From Panacagrimonas sp052389915 (lineage in GTDB: Bacteria; Pseudomonadota; Gammaproteobacteria; Nevskiales; Nevskiaceae), in contig JBQTHL010000048.1 of assembly GCA_052389915.1 (NCBI GenBank), positions 1-64,000 of the forward strand: 64,000 nucleotides of DNA. Direction: 5' to 3'. The notes under the pieces were generated by a model. That model was given only the letters and a program-made list of their open reading frames with translations. It was not told the DNA's origin and ran no database searches. Positions 25,053-32,518 of the stretch are shown piece after piece; position 1 is the stretch's first letter, and every line of letters begins with the position of its first letter. A program made the position numbers and the translations under genes.

Positions 25053-26929
25053 CTGTTCAACGTGACATCGATACGCTGACCGAACTCGAACTCCGCGTAT
25101 ACCTACAACTCGCGGAAGGAGATTGGCAGGCTCCACAGACACGAAACAAAACGGAGATGACCCAGGCCCTGAAGGCGCGGGTTGTCGGCAATCTCGTACG
25201 TCCGTTGGACATTAATCTTGCTGCAGAAAAGACGTTGGCTGTGGCCGGTCTCACAAGCGAAACCATCGAAGCCCTTCGCCAGCGCAGGCCCATTCTGAGA
25301 TGGCGAGACGTTGAGACCTTGCCGGGGCTGACGGCCGCCAACCGGCGCATGATCGCCCCCCTGTTTATAATCCAGCCGATTCGGATGCCAAGTGGTAGTT
25401 TTCTCACGGCATCGGAAGAAGCTCCCGCGATTCAGATCGTGTCCAACGAGACCGAAAGCGCGGCTGATCTGGCGTACCACCTCCTCAAAGAAGGGGAGGC
25501 GAAGAGCGACAGCCGAGTTCTGCCAGCCTACAAAGATGCAGCAGGCACAATTCGCTACCTAGACCCACGCTTCGTCGCGGCCCAAATGAGCCGATCGGTG
25601 GAGGATGCCGATGTCGCGCAATTGTTCTCGACGGCGGGAGTGATGATTTTCCGGCGATTCGCGACGGCTGGACTTGTTATGCTCAGACTTGAGTCGGAGC
25701 GCCATGGGGCAGCCGCTCTCAATGTGGCACTCGCCGTCCTTGCAGCATCGCCACTGACCTCGATCGTCGAACCTGCCTGGATCTCGACTGATCGAATCGA
25801 GATCCAGCCACAGATCTTGGCGACACCTCAGCGCGACGTCGAGGCCGCCGGGGGCCCCGGCACAGGCAGTACAACAACTGCGTGGAACCTGTACATGGTG
25901 GGCGTAGGAACATTAGGCAGTGGTGATCCGGCAGTTACGCTGGTCGCCGTCGACACTGGCGTAGATGGGACACACCCAGCCATTGCCGCGAGCCTTGTTC
26001 CGCAAGCCGCCGGCGAAACCCGCAACTACGTTGTAGGGCCCAATATTTTACCCGACGACGATGACGGTCACGGGACTTCAGTCGCGGGCATTCTCGTCGG
26101 CAATGGGGCCGGCGGCATCCGTGGCATGGCGCCGAGTTGCTCGCTGATCGTTCTCAAAGTTCCCCTATTCGGGTCCCTCTCTGCCTACGCCCTGAGGCGC
26201 GTGGCACTGCTATCCCTAGTGGACCGCGCCGCCAGCGGTGCAAGACTGGTAGTCAACCTGAGTTGGCGAACCAATGGCGACGTAGCCTTCGTGCGTGATG
26301 CGATCGAGCAGCTCGCCGAAGCAGGTGCTCTCGTTGTCTGCTCTGCAGGCAACGGCAATCCGCTTATGGACCTACCACACTATCCATCTGATTACCCGGT
26401 CACTCTTTCGGTCGCCGCCGTCACCTCAGGCGGGCAGCGCGCGGCGTACTCATACTATGGCGCGTCCGTGGACCTTGCGGCGCCAGGAGGCGATGCCTCC
26501 CAGCCGATTCGTTGCGCTGCACCAGGCGGAGGAGCCATCGATCGCTACGGCACTTCGTTTGCGGCACCGCACGTCGCAGGTGCTTTGGCACTCGTTTGGT
26601 CGCGTCGGCCAGGACTCGACTCTTCCGGCGTCCGCGCCGTCGTTGAGTCAGCTGCGACTGCTTTGTTCGAACCTGGACTCGGTCGTGGTTTGCTTAACTT
26701 GAGCAGGATTACTGCTACGCCCCGCCCCGGATTCCCAGTACCCCCTACGCGGTCGTTCCCAATATTGGGGGCTCATCTGGCCGATCTTGACTGCCCGTTA
26801 CCGGAGATTACTCGTAGGATCCTCCGCTCACGAACCACCGTCTCCAGTTGGGAAGAGGTCAGCACGATACTTGGCGTGACGGCCGAAGCGATGGAATGCC
26901 TCCAGATTTGTTTCGATGCGCGTGCGTGA
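25049..26929 (+). CDS. S8 subtilisin-like protease flanked by helix-hairpin-helix modules
   Basis: 626 residues. The catalytic triad is complete: D302 in VAVDTGVDGTHP, H341 in DDDDGHGTSVAG and S503 in GTSFAAPHVAG, with oxyanion Asn435 in SAGNGN. No signal peptide is seen, so it should act in the cytoplasm, as PatA-type RiPP proteases can. Residues about 50-108 (PLDINLAAEK, then TLPGLTAANRRMI) and about 578-622 resemble ComEA/GspK-like helix-hairpin-helix repeats. These are unusual for a subtilase and could hold the leader peptide. The gene overlaps the SPASM gene by ATGA and the YcaO gene by 14 bases. Leader cleavage or macrocyclisation is inferred. Confidence 0.85.
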   Translation: MTVQRDIDTLTELELRVYLQLAEGDWQAPQTRNKTEMTQALKARVVGNLVRPLDINLAAEKTLAVAGLTSETIEALRQRRPILRWRDVETLPGLTAANRRMIAPLFIIQPIRMPSGSFLTASEEAPAIQIVSNETESAADLAYHLLKEGEAKSDSRVLPAYKDAAGTIRYLDPRFVAAQMSRSVEDADVAQLFSTAGVMIFRRFATAGLVMLRLESERHGAAALNVALAVLAASPLTSIVEPAWISTDRIEIQPQILATPQRDVEAAGGPGTGSTTTAWNLYMVGVGTLGSGDPAVTLVAVDTGVDGTHPAIAASLVPQAAGETRNYVVGPNILPDDDDGHGTSVAGILVGNGAGGIRGMAPSCSLIVLKVPLFGSLSAYALRRVALLSLVDRAASGARLVVNLSWRTNGDVAFVRDAIEQLAEAGALVVCSAGNGNPLMDLPHYPSDYPVTLSVAAVTSGGQRAAYSYYGASVDLAAPGGDASQPIRCAAPGGGAIDRYGTSFAAPHVAGALALVWSRRPGLDSSGVRAVVESAATALFEPGLGRGLLNLSRITATPRPGFPVPPTRSFPILGAHLADLDCPLPEITRRILRSRTTVSSWEEVSTILGVTAEAMECLQICFDARA

Positions 26930-28118
26930 AACTGCCCGGATTGCCGCAACGAGTTTGGCGCGCTTTCGCGACGCCAAGGGCCGCAGTTTAGTAGGGCCCG
27001 CTTTCACCGCAGGAGAGGAATCCTGCCGCGAGTGTCTAGCGTTGCGCCTAGCGTCATGTAGCCTAGCCACGCCCTCATTTGAAGTCGCGACTGACCTATC
27101 AACCGGGGTGGGGAAAGTGTTGGCAGACCATGCGGCGTTTGACGGTGGCGGCATGAAAGCGCGGCTCTTCGTGTTTCCGCCGCCGCCCCTTTGCCGCTGC
27201 GCGCGCGCGGAACGGATGCGGAGCAAATCGAGGGACTTGCTCGATTCAGTCTCTCCTTTTTTTGGCCCCATCCGCAATGTCGAATTTTGGCCGGGACCGG
27301 AGGGCCGGACGCTCGCCGTGGCAAATGGCATCTCGATGCAAGGCACCTCAGGCGCTTTAGTATTTGCAAACGGCTCTGCAACCGATCTTGATCCGGAAGC
27401 CGCTGCCCGCCGCGCTGTAGCAGAAGCCCTCGAGCGCTATTCCGCCGGATTTTGGGATGAAAATAGACTTGTTGGTCGAGGTCGCCAGAGCGTAACTGGC
27501 TTCGACTGCGCGACCGGCGATCCAGTTCTGGTTCCGGCTGCGCAAGTGTTCCTACCTTTTGATGGAACCACCTCTGGCGACTCCTCTGGCCTCGCGGCAG
27601 GATCTACCTTGGGGGAAGCAACCGAGCGAGCTCTCGCCGAACGGATCGAGCGAGATGTGGCTGAGCCCTTCTTCAGCGAAATCAGCGAAGCCAGCGGACC
27701 AAGCTATGGCCATCAGATTATGATCGGCCGAGAGATGGGGCATGAGGTTTGGCTGTCTGTACGCCGCGCGGAAAATCCTCCCTTCCTTGCTATCGGGTTG
27801 GGCGCTCACACGCTTCGGGAAGTGGCGCGTGCAAAATCGGACTCGGAGTCCCTCCACGTTGCAGCGCATATGGCGCTCTTGGCCGGGCAAAGAGAAACCA
27901 TACCCGATAACGACATCGGCTGGCTCGAATCGGCAGTGCTGCGCCATGCTTTTAACCGCGAAGCGGGGAAGCACCTACTCTCGCGTGTCGCGTCAAAAAC
28001 ATCGCTGTACGAATCTCGAGTGCTGACCGCGCCACGTCGCCGAGCTGTCGTTGAAGTGACTGTGCCAGATGTGGCCGCGTTCGGACTGCGGGTAGTACGG
28101 GTAATCACTCTCGATTAA
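26916..28118 (+). CDS. YcaO-domain cyclodehydratase-like protein with reduced E1-like N-terminus
   Basis: 400 residues. The YcaO ATP-binding motifs are present: AVAEALERYSAGFW at about 167-180 and SSGLAAGSTLGEATERALAE at about 223-242, followed by RIERD. The first about 100 residues contain GPAFTAGEESCRECLALR (C37/C40) and a second pair C93/C95. These resemble the zinc-binding tail of E1-like leader-binding partners, so this may be a collapsed fusion without the ThiF-like body. The C-terminal PxPxP motif of azoline-forming YcaOs is absent; it ends RVVRVITLD. It could form azolines, thioamides or amidines. A GTG at 26922 is an alternative start. Confidence 0.82.
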   Translation: MRVRETARIAATSLARFRDAKGRSLVGPAFTAGEESCRECLALRLASCSLATPSFEVATDLSTGVGKVLADHAAFDGGGMKARLFVFPPPPLCRCARAERMRSKSRDLLDSVSPFFGPIRNVEFWPGPEGRTLAVANGISMQGTSGALVFANGSATDLDPEAAARRAVAEALERYSAGFWDENRLVGRGRQSVTGFDCATGDPVLVPAAQVFLPFDGTTSGDSSGLAAGSTLGEATERALAERIERDVAEPFFSEISEASGPSYGHQIMIGREMGHEVWLSVRRAENPPFLAIGLGAHTLREVARAKSDSESLHVAAHMALLAGQRETIPDNDIGWLESAVLRHAFNREAGKHLLSRVASKTSLYESRVLTAPRRRAVVEVTVPDVAAFGLRVVRVITLD

Positions 28119-28121
28119 ACG

Positions 28122-28143
28122 GCGCCACCGCTGACGTTGGCGC
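28122..28143. terminator. Hairpin between the YcaO gene and the convergent carboxylase gene
   Basis: GCGCCA (28122-28127) pairs with TGGCGC (28138-28143) around a 10-base loop, 4 bases past the YcaO stop. There is no clear U-tract, so intrinsic termination is uncertain, but the position between convergent genes fits. Confidence 0.35.
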
Positions 28144-28241
28144 TCACCCGATCCCACTCGTACTCAGCTCACAATCGAAGGCCCTTTCGGTCTCGGATCA
28201 GAGCTTCCTAGGACATGTGAACCGCTACGCCACGAATCCCG

Positions 28242-29858
28242 TCATCTGGCAACACCAAAGGTATTCGCGCACAGCGCGGTTCTCTCGTTGCGCAAGGAGA
28301 TGTCAACCAGTTCAATGAGCAACTGTCGCGTGATGCGCGGATCGATCACGCCCTCGTCCCAGACGCGCGATGTGCAGTACAAAGCACTGGAGACTTCATC
28401 GTAGAGTGCCCGGAGGTCACGGTTCTGGCGTTCGAGTTTTTGGCAATCGAGCTCGCGACCCACGGCGCGTTGCTTGTTCTCCTCCACGATATGCATCACG
28501 GTCGCTGCCTGCTCACCGCCCATCACGGCGAGCCGCGAGTTGGGCCAAGAGAACAGGAAGCGCGGTTCGAAGGATCGCCCGCACATGGCGTAGTTGCCGG
28601 CACCGTAGGACGCGCCGACGATGATCGTGATCTGAGGTACTGTGGCGTTGGCGACGGCCTGGATGAGCTTGGCGCCGTTCTTGATCATCCCGCCGGCCTC
28701 GGGCTCCTTGCCGACGATGAATCCCGTCGTGTTCTGCAGGTAGATAATCGGCTTGCCGGCTTGGCAGCAGAGCTGGATGAACTGCGCTGCCTTCTGGGCG
28801 CCGTGGTTATCAATGGGGCCGTTGTTGCCGATCAGCCCCACCGGCCAACCGCCGATCTCGGCAAAGCAGCAGATCGTGTAGGGGTCGTAGAGCGGCTTGA
28901 ACTCGGTGAGGTCCGAGCCATCCACCAGCCGCGCCATGATCTCGCGGCAGTCGAAGGCCTCGCGGTAGTCCGTGGGCACCAGCCCGCACAGCTCGTCGAT
29001 GTGGCAGCGCGGCGGCGCGAACACGCGTCCGTGATGCGACGGCACCCGCTCGTTCCAGCGCAGCTGGCGGACCAGCTCGCGTGCGATCTCGATGGCCTGC
29101 GCGTCGTCGTCGGCCACGAATTCGGCCAGCCCGGATTGCGTCGCGTGCAGGTCGGCGCCGCCGAGTGTCTCCTCGTCGGCGATTTCGCCCGTGGCGGCCT
29201 TGAGCAGCGGCGGGCCGGCGAGGAAGGCGCGCGCCTTGCCGCGCACCATGACCACGTAGTCCGACATGCCGGGAATATAGGCACCGCCGGCGGTCGAGTT
29301 GCCGTGCACGACTGTGATTTGCGGCACTCCCGCCGCCGACGAGCGTGCCTGGGTCATGAAGCGGTGGCCGGCGCGGTTGAAGCCCAGGTGCTGCTTGAAC
29401 AGATTTCCGCCGCCGCTTTGGACCAGCGAAACGAACGGCAAACGGGCCCTAAGCGCGATTTCCTGCGCCCGCCGCAGCTTATCGTATGCCTGCGGCATGT
29501 TGGTACCGCCCTTGATGGCGGCGTCGTTGACGTAGACCATGCAGCGCGTGCTTGCGACCACACCGATCCCGGTGATGATGCCGGCGCCGTAAACCTCGTC
29601 GACGCCGTCGTCGTCGTGCTGGCCCAGGCCGGCGAGCGTGGACAGCTCGATGAAGTTGGCGCCTGGATCGAGCAGGCGCGCGAGGCGCTCGCGCGGCAGG
29701 AGCTGCCCGCGCTTCTCGAACTGCGGTCGGGCGCGCTCGGAGCAGCGGTGGACCTGCCGCTCGAGCTTCTGCACCTGCGCGATCATCTCCAGCATGGCCG
29801 CGCGGCGTCGCGCGAACACCTCCGACTGCGGCCGCACCTGCGATTCGAACACGCTCAT
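28242..29858 (-). CDS. Acyl-CoA carboxylase beta (carboxyltransferase) subunit, AtuC-like
   Basis: 538 residues, full length for 3-methylcrotonyl-, geranyl- or propionyl-type beta subunits. Carboxyltransferase motifs are visible: GGAYIPGMSDYVVMV, GASYGAGNYAMCGR, and WPNSRLAVMGGEQAATV for acyl-CoA and biotin binding. It has no alpha subunit beside it and is followed 10 bases upstream by an ACAD gene, as atuC-atuD are adjacent in acyclic terpene utilisation clusters. It could pair with the alpha subunit at 50.3-52.3 kb. Methylcrotonyl-CoA carboxylase is the main alternative. Confidence 0.85.
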   Translation of the reverse strand: MSVFESQVRPQSEVFARRRAAMLEMIAQVQKLERQVHRCSERARPQFEKRGQLLPRERLARLLDPGANFIELSTLAGLGQHDDDGVDEVYGAGIITGIGVVASTRCMVYVNDAAIKGGTNMPQAYDKLRRAQEIALRARLPFVSLVQSGGGNLFKQHLGFNRAGHRFMTQARSSAAGVPQITVVHGNSTAGGAYIPGMSDYVVMVRGKARAFLAGPPLLKAATGEIADEETLGGADLHATQSGLAEFVADDDAQAIEIARELVRQLRWNERVPSHHGRVFAPPRCHIDELCGLVPTDYREAFDCREIMARLVDGSDLTEFKPLYDPYTICCFAEIGGWPVGLIGNNGPIDNHGAQKAAQFIQLCCQAGKPIIYLQNTTGFIVGKEPEAGGMIKNGAKLIQAVANATVPQITIIVGASYGAGNYAMCGRSFEPRFLFSWPNSRLAVMGGEQAATVMHIVEENKQRAVGRELDCQKLERQNRDLRALYDEVSSALYCTSRVWDEGVIDPRITRQLLIELVDISLRNERTALCANTFGVAR

Positions 29859-29868
29859 GCTCGCGGAC

Positions 29869-31056
29869 TCAGTGCTGTGATTTGCCGCGCGCGGCCTTGC
29901 GCGCCGCGGGATGAAAGCCCAGGTCCTTGGCGATGATCTGCAGCATCACCTCGTTGGCGCCGCCACCGATCGAGCACAGCCGCGTGTCGCGGAAGATGCG
30001 AGTGATCAGGTTGTCCCACATGAAGCCCTGGCCGCCCCAGAACTGCAAGCAGGCGGACGGCACCGTCTGGCCGAGCTGCCCGACCTTGAACTTGGCCATC
30101 GAGACGAGCATCGCCGCGGCCGCATCGCCAGCGATGTAATACTCGGCGGCCTCGCGCAGCAGCGCGCGCGCCGCGCAGCACTCGGCCTTGAGTTCGGCCA
30201 GCTTGCAGTGGATGAGCTGCTGATCGAGCAGCGGCTTGCCGAAGACCAGGCGCGTGGCGGTGTACTCGGCGGTGATATCGATGGCGTCCTCGATCTGGCT
30301 CAGGTACTTGCTGCCGGCAAACAGGCGCTCCTCCTGGAACTGCTGCATCTGGTAGATGAAGCCCTGCCCCTCCTCGCCGATCAGGAAGCGCCGCGGCACG
30401 CGCACTTCGTCGAGGAAGATCGGCGCCGTATCCGAGCTGCGCGCGCCGAGCTTGTTCAGCCGCTTGCCGCGGGTGACGCCCCGTGTGTCGGTGGGAACCA
30501 CGATCAGGCTCTTGTTGTGATGGGGGGCGTCCTCGGTGCCGGTGTTGCACAGCAGGCACAGCCAGTCGGACTGCGTGCCGTTGGTAATCCACATCTTTGA
30601 GCCGTTGATCACGTAGTCGCCACCCTCGCGACGGGCGTGGGTCTTGATCGAGGCCACGTCCGAGCCCGCGCCGACCTCGCTCACGGCGATGCTCGCGACC
30701 TGCTCGCCGCGGATCGCAGGCACCAGGAACTCCCGCTTGAGCGCCTCCGAGCCGTAGCGCGCCAGGGCCGGCGTGGCCATGTCGGTCTGCACGCCGATGG
30801 CGGTGGACAGGCCCGAGCAGCGGATGCGGCCGATCTCTTCGGCGTAGACCAGCGAATAGCTGTAATCCAGCCCCTGCCCGCCGTACTCGACGGGCTTGGT
30901 GATGCCCAGGATGCCAGCACGGCCGAGCCTGGGGAACAGCTCGTGGGCCGGGAAGATGCCGGCCTCCTCCCAGGCATCGACATGCGGCGCGATTTCCGTT
31001 TCTATCAAACGCTTGATAGATTGACGAAGCAGTTCGTGTTCGTGGGTGAATCGCAT
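29869..31056 (-). CDS. Acyl-CoA dehydrogenase, AtuD/isovaleryl-like active site
   Basis: 395 residues, ATG at 31056 with AGGAGA 8 bases upstream. FAD/acyl-CoA motifs include IAVSEVGAGSDVAS and KMWITNGTQSDWLCL. The MCAD-type glutamate position reads SIGGGANEVM, with no glutamate before the Gly. FQEERLFAG carries a glutamate at the site used by isovaleryl- and long-chain-type enzymes. That placement suits branched substrates such as citronellyl-CoA. It forms a two-gene unit with the carboxylase beta subunit. Confidence 0.85.
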   Translation of the reverse strand: MRFTHEHELLRQSIKRLIETEIAPHVDAWEEAGIFPAHELFPRLGRAGILGITKPVEYGGQGLDYSYSLVYAEEIGRIRCSGLSTAIGVQTDMATPALARYGSEALKREFLVPAIRGEQVASIAVSEVGAGSDVASIKTHARREGGDYVINGSKMWITNGTQSDWLCLLCNTGTEDAPHHNKSLIVVPTDTRGVTRGKRLNKLGARSSDTAPIFLDEVRVPRRFLIGEEGQGFIYQMQQFQEERLFAGSKYLSQIEDAIDITAEYTATRLVFGKPLLDQQLIHCKLAELKAECCAARALLREAAEYYIAGDAAAAMLVSMAKFKVGQLGQTVPSACLQFWGGQGFMWDNLITRIFRDTRLCSIGGGANEVMLQIIAKDLGFHPAARKAARGKSQH

Positions 31057-31197
31057 CGGACGGTTCTCCTGGGGCCACACGGAAAAGCGCGGCGCGGTCG
31101 CGGATGTGGGGCCGGCATCGGTTGCCGACCCCGGATCATTCATCCTCCGACCCTGCCGGCGCAAGAGGCAAACACATCTCGAGGAGTGGAACAGCCC
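31057..31197. promoter_or_regulatory. Divergent promoter region between two acyl-CoA dehydrogenase genes
   Basis: 141 bases separate opposing starts, each with a good ribosome site (AGGAGA on minus, GAGGAGTGG on plus). No CTAAC-type inverted repeat like those at 39.27 and 62.46 kb was found here, so this unit may be under different control. Confidence 0.5.
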
Positions 31198-32361
31198 ATG
31201 AAAACCCAGTGGATGCTCGACGAAGAGCAGGACCTCATCCGCCAGACCGCAGAGCGCTTCGCGCGTGATCGACTCCGGGAGGGCTACCAGGCCCGCGAAA
31301 CGGTCCCGGGCATCGACCGCAAGCTGGCGCGCGAGATGGGTGCGCTCGGCCTGATCGCGCCCAACGTGCCCGAGCGTTTCGGCGGCATCGGCGCGCCCAG
31401 CCTGGTCAACGGGCTGGTGTGTGAAGCCATTGCCTACGGCGACTTCAACCTCAGCTACCTCAACATGGTCACGCCGCTGATCTGCGAGGTGCTGCTGCAC
31501 CATGCCGCCCCGGCGGTGCAGGAGCGGTACGTTCCGGCCTTGGCACGCGGGGAGACGATCTGCGCCCTGGGCCTGACCGAGCCCCGGGGCGGGTCCGACG
31601 CCGCGCACCTGACGGTCTCGGCCATGCGCAAGGGTGATCGCTACATCTTCAAGGGTGAAAAGACCTCGATCAGCTTCGCCGAGCAGGCCGACACCATGCT
31701 GACCTTTGCCCGCACCAACCCGGAAGAGCCCGGACCGCGCGGCATCTCGGCGTTCATCGTCCCGCTCGATCTGCCGGGCGTGAGCCGCACCGCGTTCAAG
31801 GACATCGGCACCAAGCCGGTCGGCCGCGGCTCGGTGTTCTTCGACGAGGTGGAGGTCCCTGCCAGCGCGATGATCGGGCACGAGAACACCGGCTTCACGC
31901 AGGTGATGGAGGGCTTCGACCTCAGCCGCATCCTGATCGCCCTGCAGTGCATTGGCGCGGCGCAGGCGTCAGTCGATGAAACCTGGCAGTACGTCACCGA
32001 GCGCGAAGCCTTCGGCTACCGGCTCTCCAAGTTCCAGGGTGTCTCCTTTCCGCTGGCAGAGCATGAGAGCCAGCTCGAGTCCTTCCGCCAGCTGTGCCTG
32101 CACGCGCTGCGCCTGCGCGACGCCGGCCTTCGGCACACGCGCGAAGCGGCCATGGTGAAGTGGATGGCACCGAAGTACTGCACCGACATCATCCACAACT
32201 GCCTGCTGCTGCACGGACACTACGGCTACACCACCGACCTGCCGCACCAGCAGCGCCTGCGCGACGTCATGGGCCTGCAGATCGGCGACGGCACGGCGCA
32301 GATCATGAAAACCATCGTCGCCCGCGAATCGGTGGGCAGCGTGGCGGTGCACTACAAGTAG
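31198..32361 (+). CDS. Acyl-CoA dehydrogenase with Asp at the catalytic Glu position
   Basis: 387 residues, ATG at 31198 preceded by GAGGAGTGG. The usual ACAD motifs are present (CALGLTEPRGGSDAAHL, GEKTSISFAEQAD, LLLHGHYGYTTDLPHQQRLRD). At the MCAD-type catalytic position, where I/Y-x-E-G-T is expected, the sequence is LQIGDGTAQIM, so Glu is replaced by Asp. Asp-type ACADs are known among cyclic acyl-CoA dehydrogenases such as cyclohexanecarboxyl-CoA enzymes. The substrate may be alicyclic; that is inference. Confidence 0.85.
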   Translation: MKTQWMLDEEQDLIRQTAERFARDRLREGYQARETVPGIDRKLAREMGALGLIAPNVPERFGGIGAPSLVNGLVCEAIAYGDFNLSYLNMVTPLICEVLLHHAAPAVQERYVPALARGETICALGLTEPRGGSDAAHLTVSAMRKGDRYIFKGEKTSISFAEQADTMLTFARTNPEEPGPRGISAFIVPLDLPGVSRTAFKDIGTKPVGRGSVFFDEVEVPASAMIGHENTGFTQVMEGFDLSRILIALQCIGAAQASVDETWQYVTEREAFGYRLSKFQGVSFPLAEHESQLESFRQLCLHALRLRDAGLRHTREAAMVKWMAPKYCTDIIHNCLLLHGHYGYTTDLPHQQRLRDVMGLQIGDGTAQIMKTIVARESVGSVAVHYK

Positions 32362-32425
32362 GCTCAAGGCCGCGCGGGCATCGGCCACCACGCCGGTATC
32401 CCGCACCGCCAAACTTATCGCGCGT

Positions 32426-32443
32426 AGTGTGCATGCGCACACT
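32426..32443. promoter_or_regulatory. Inverted repeat upstream of the PQQ dehydrogenase gene
   Basis: AGTGTGC and GCACACT form 7-base perfect arms around ATGC, 76 bases before the PQQ dehydrogenase ATG and 65 bases after the preceding stop. It may be an operator; without a U-tract it is less likely to be a terminator. Confidence 0.5.
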
Positions 32444-32518
32444 GCAATGCCGAAGGGCGCCCCGGGCTTCGGGGGATTCGGCGGACTCGGGAATCCAGGT
32501 ACTCACGGGAATAACTTC

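Noticed and set aside
28440..29936. Nearly 500-codon frame opposite the carboxylase beta gene at 28.2 kb
   Set aside because: It is the complement of a well-supported carboxyltransferase gene, and its composition is unlike a protein.
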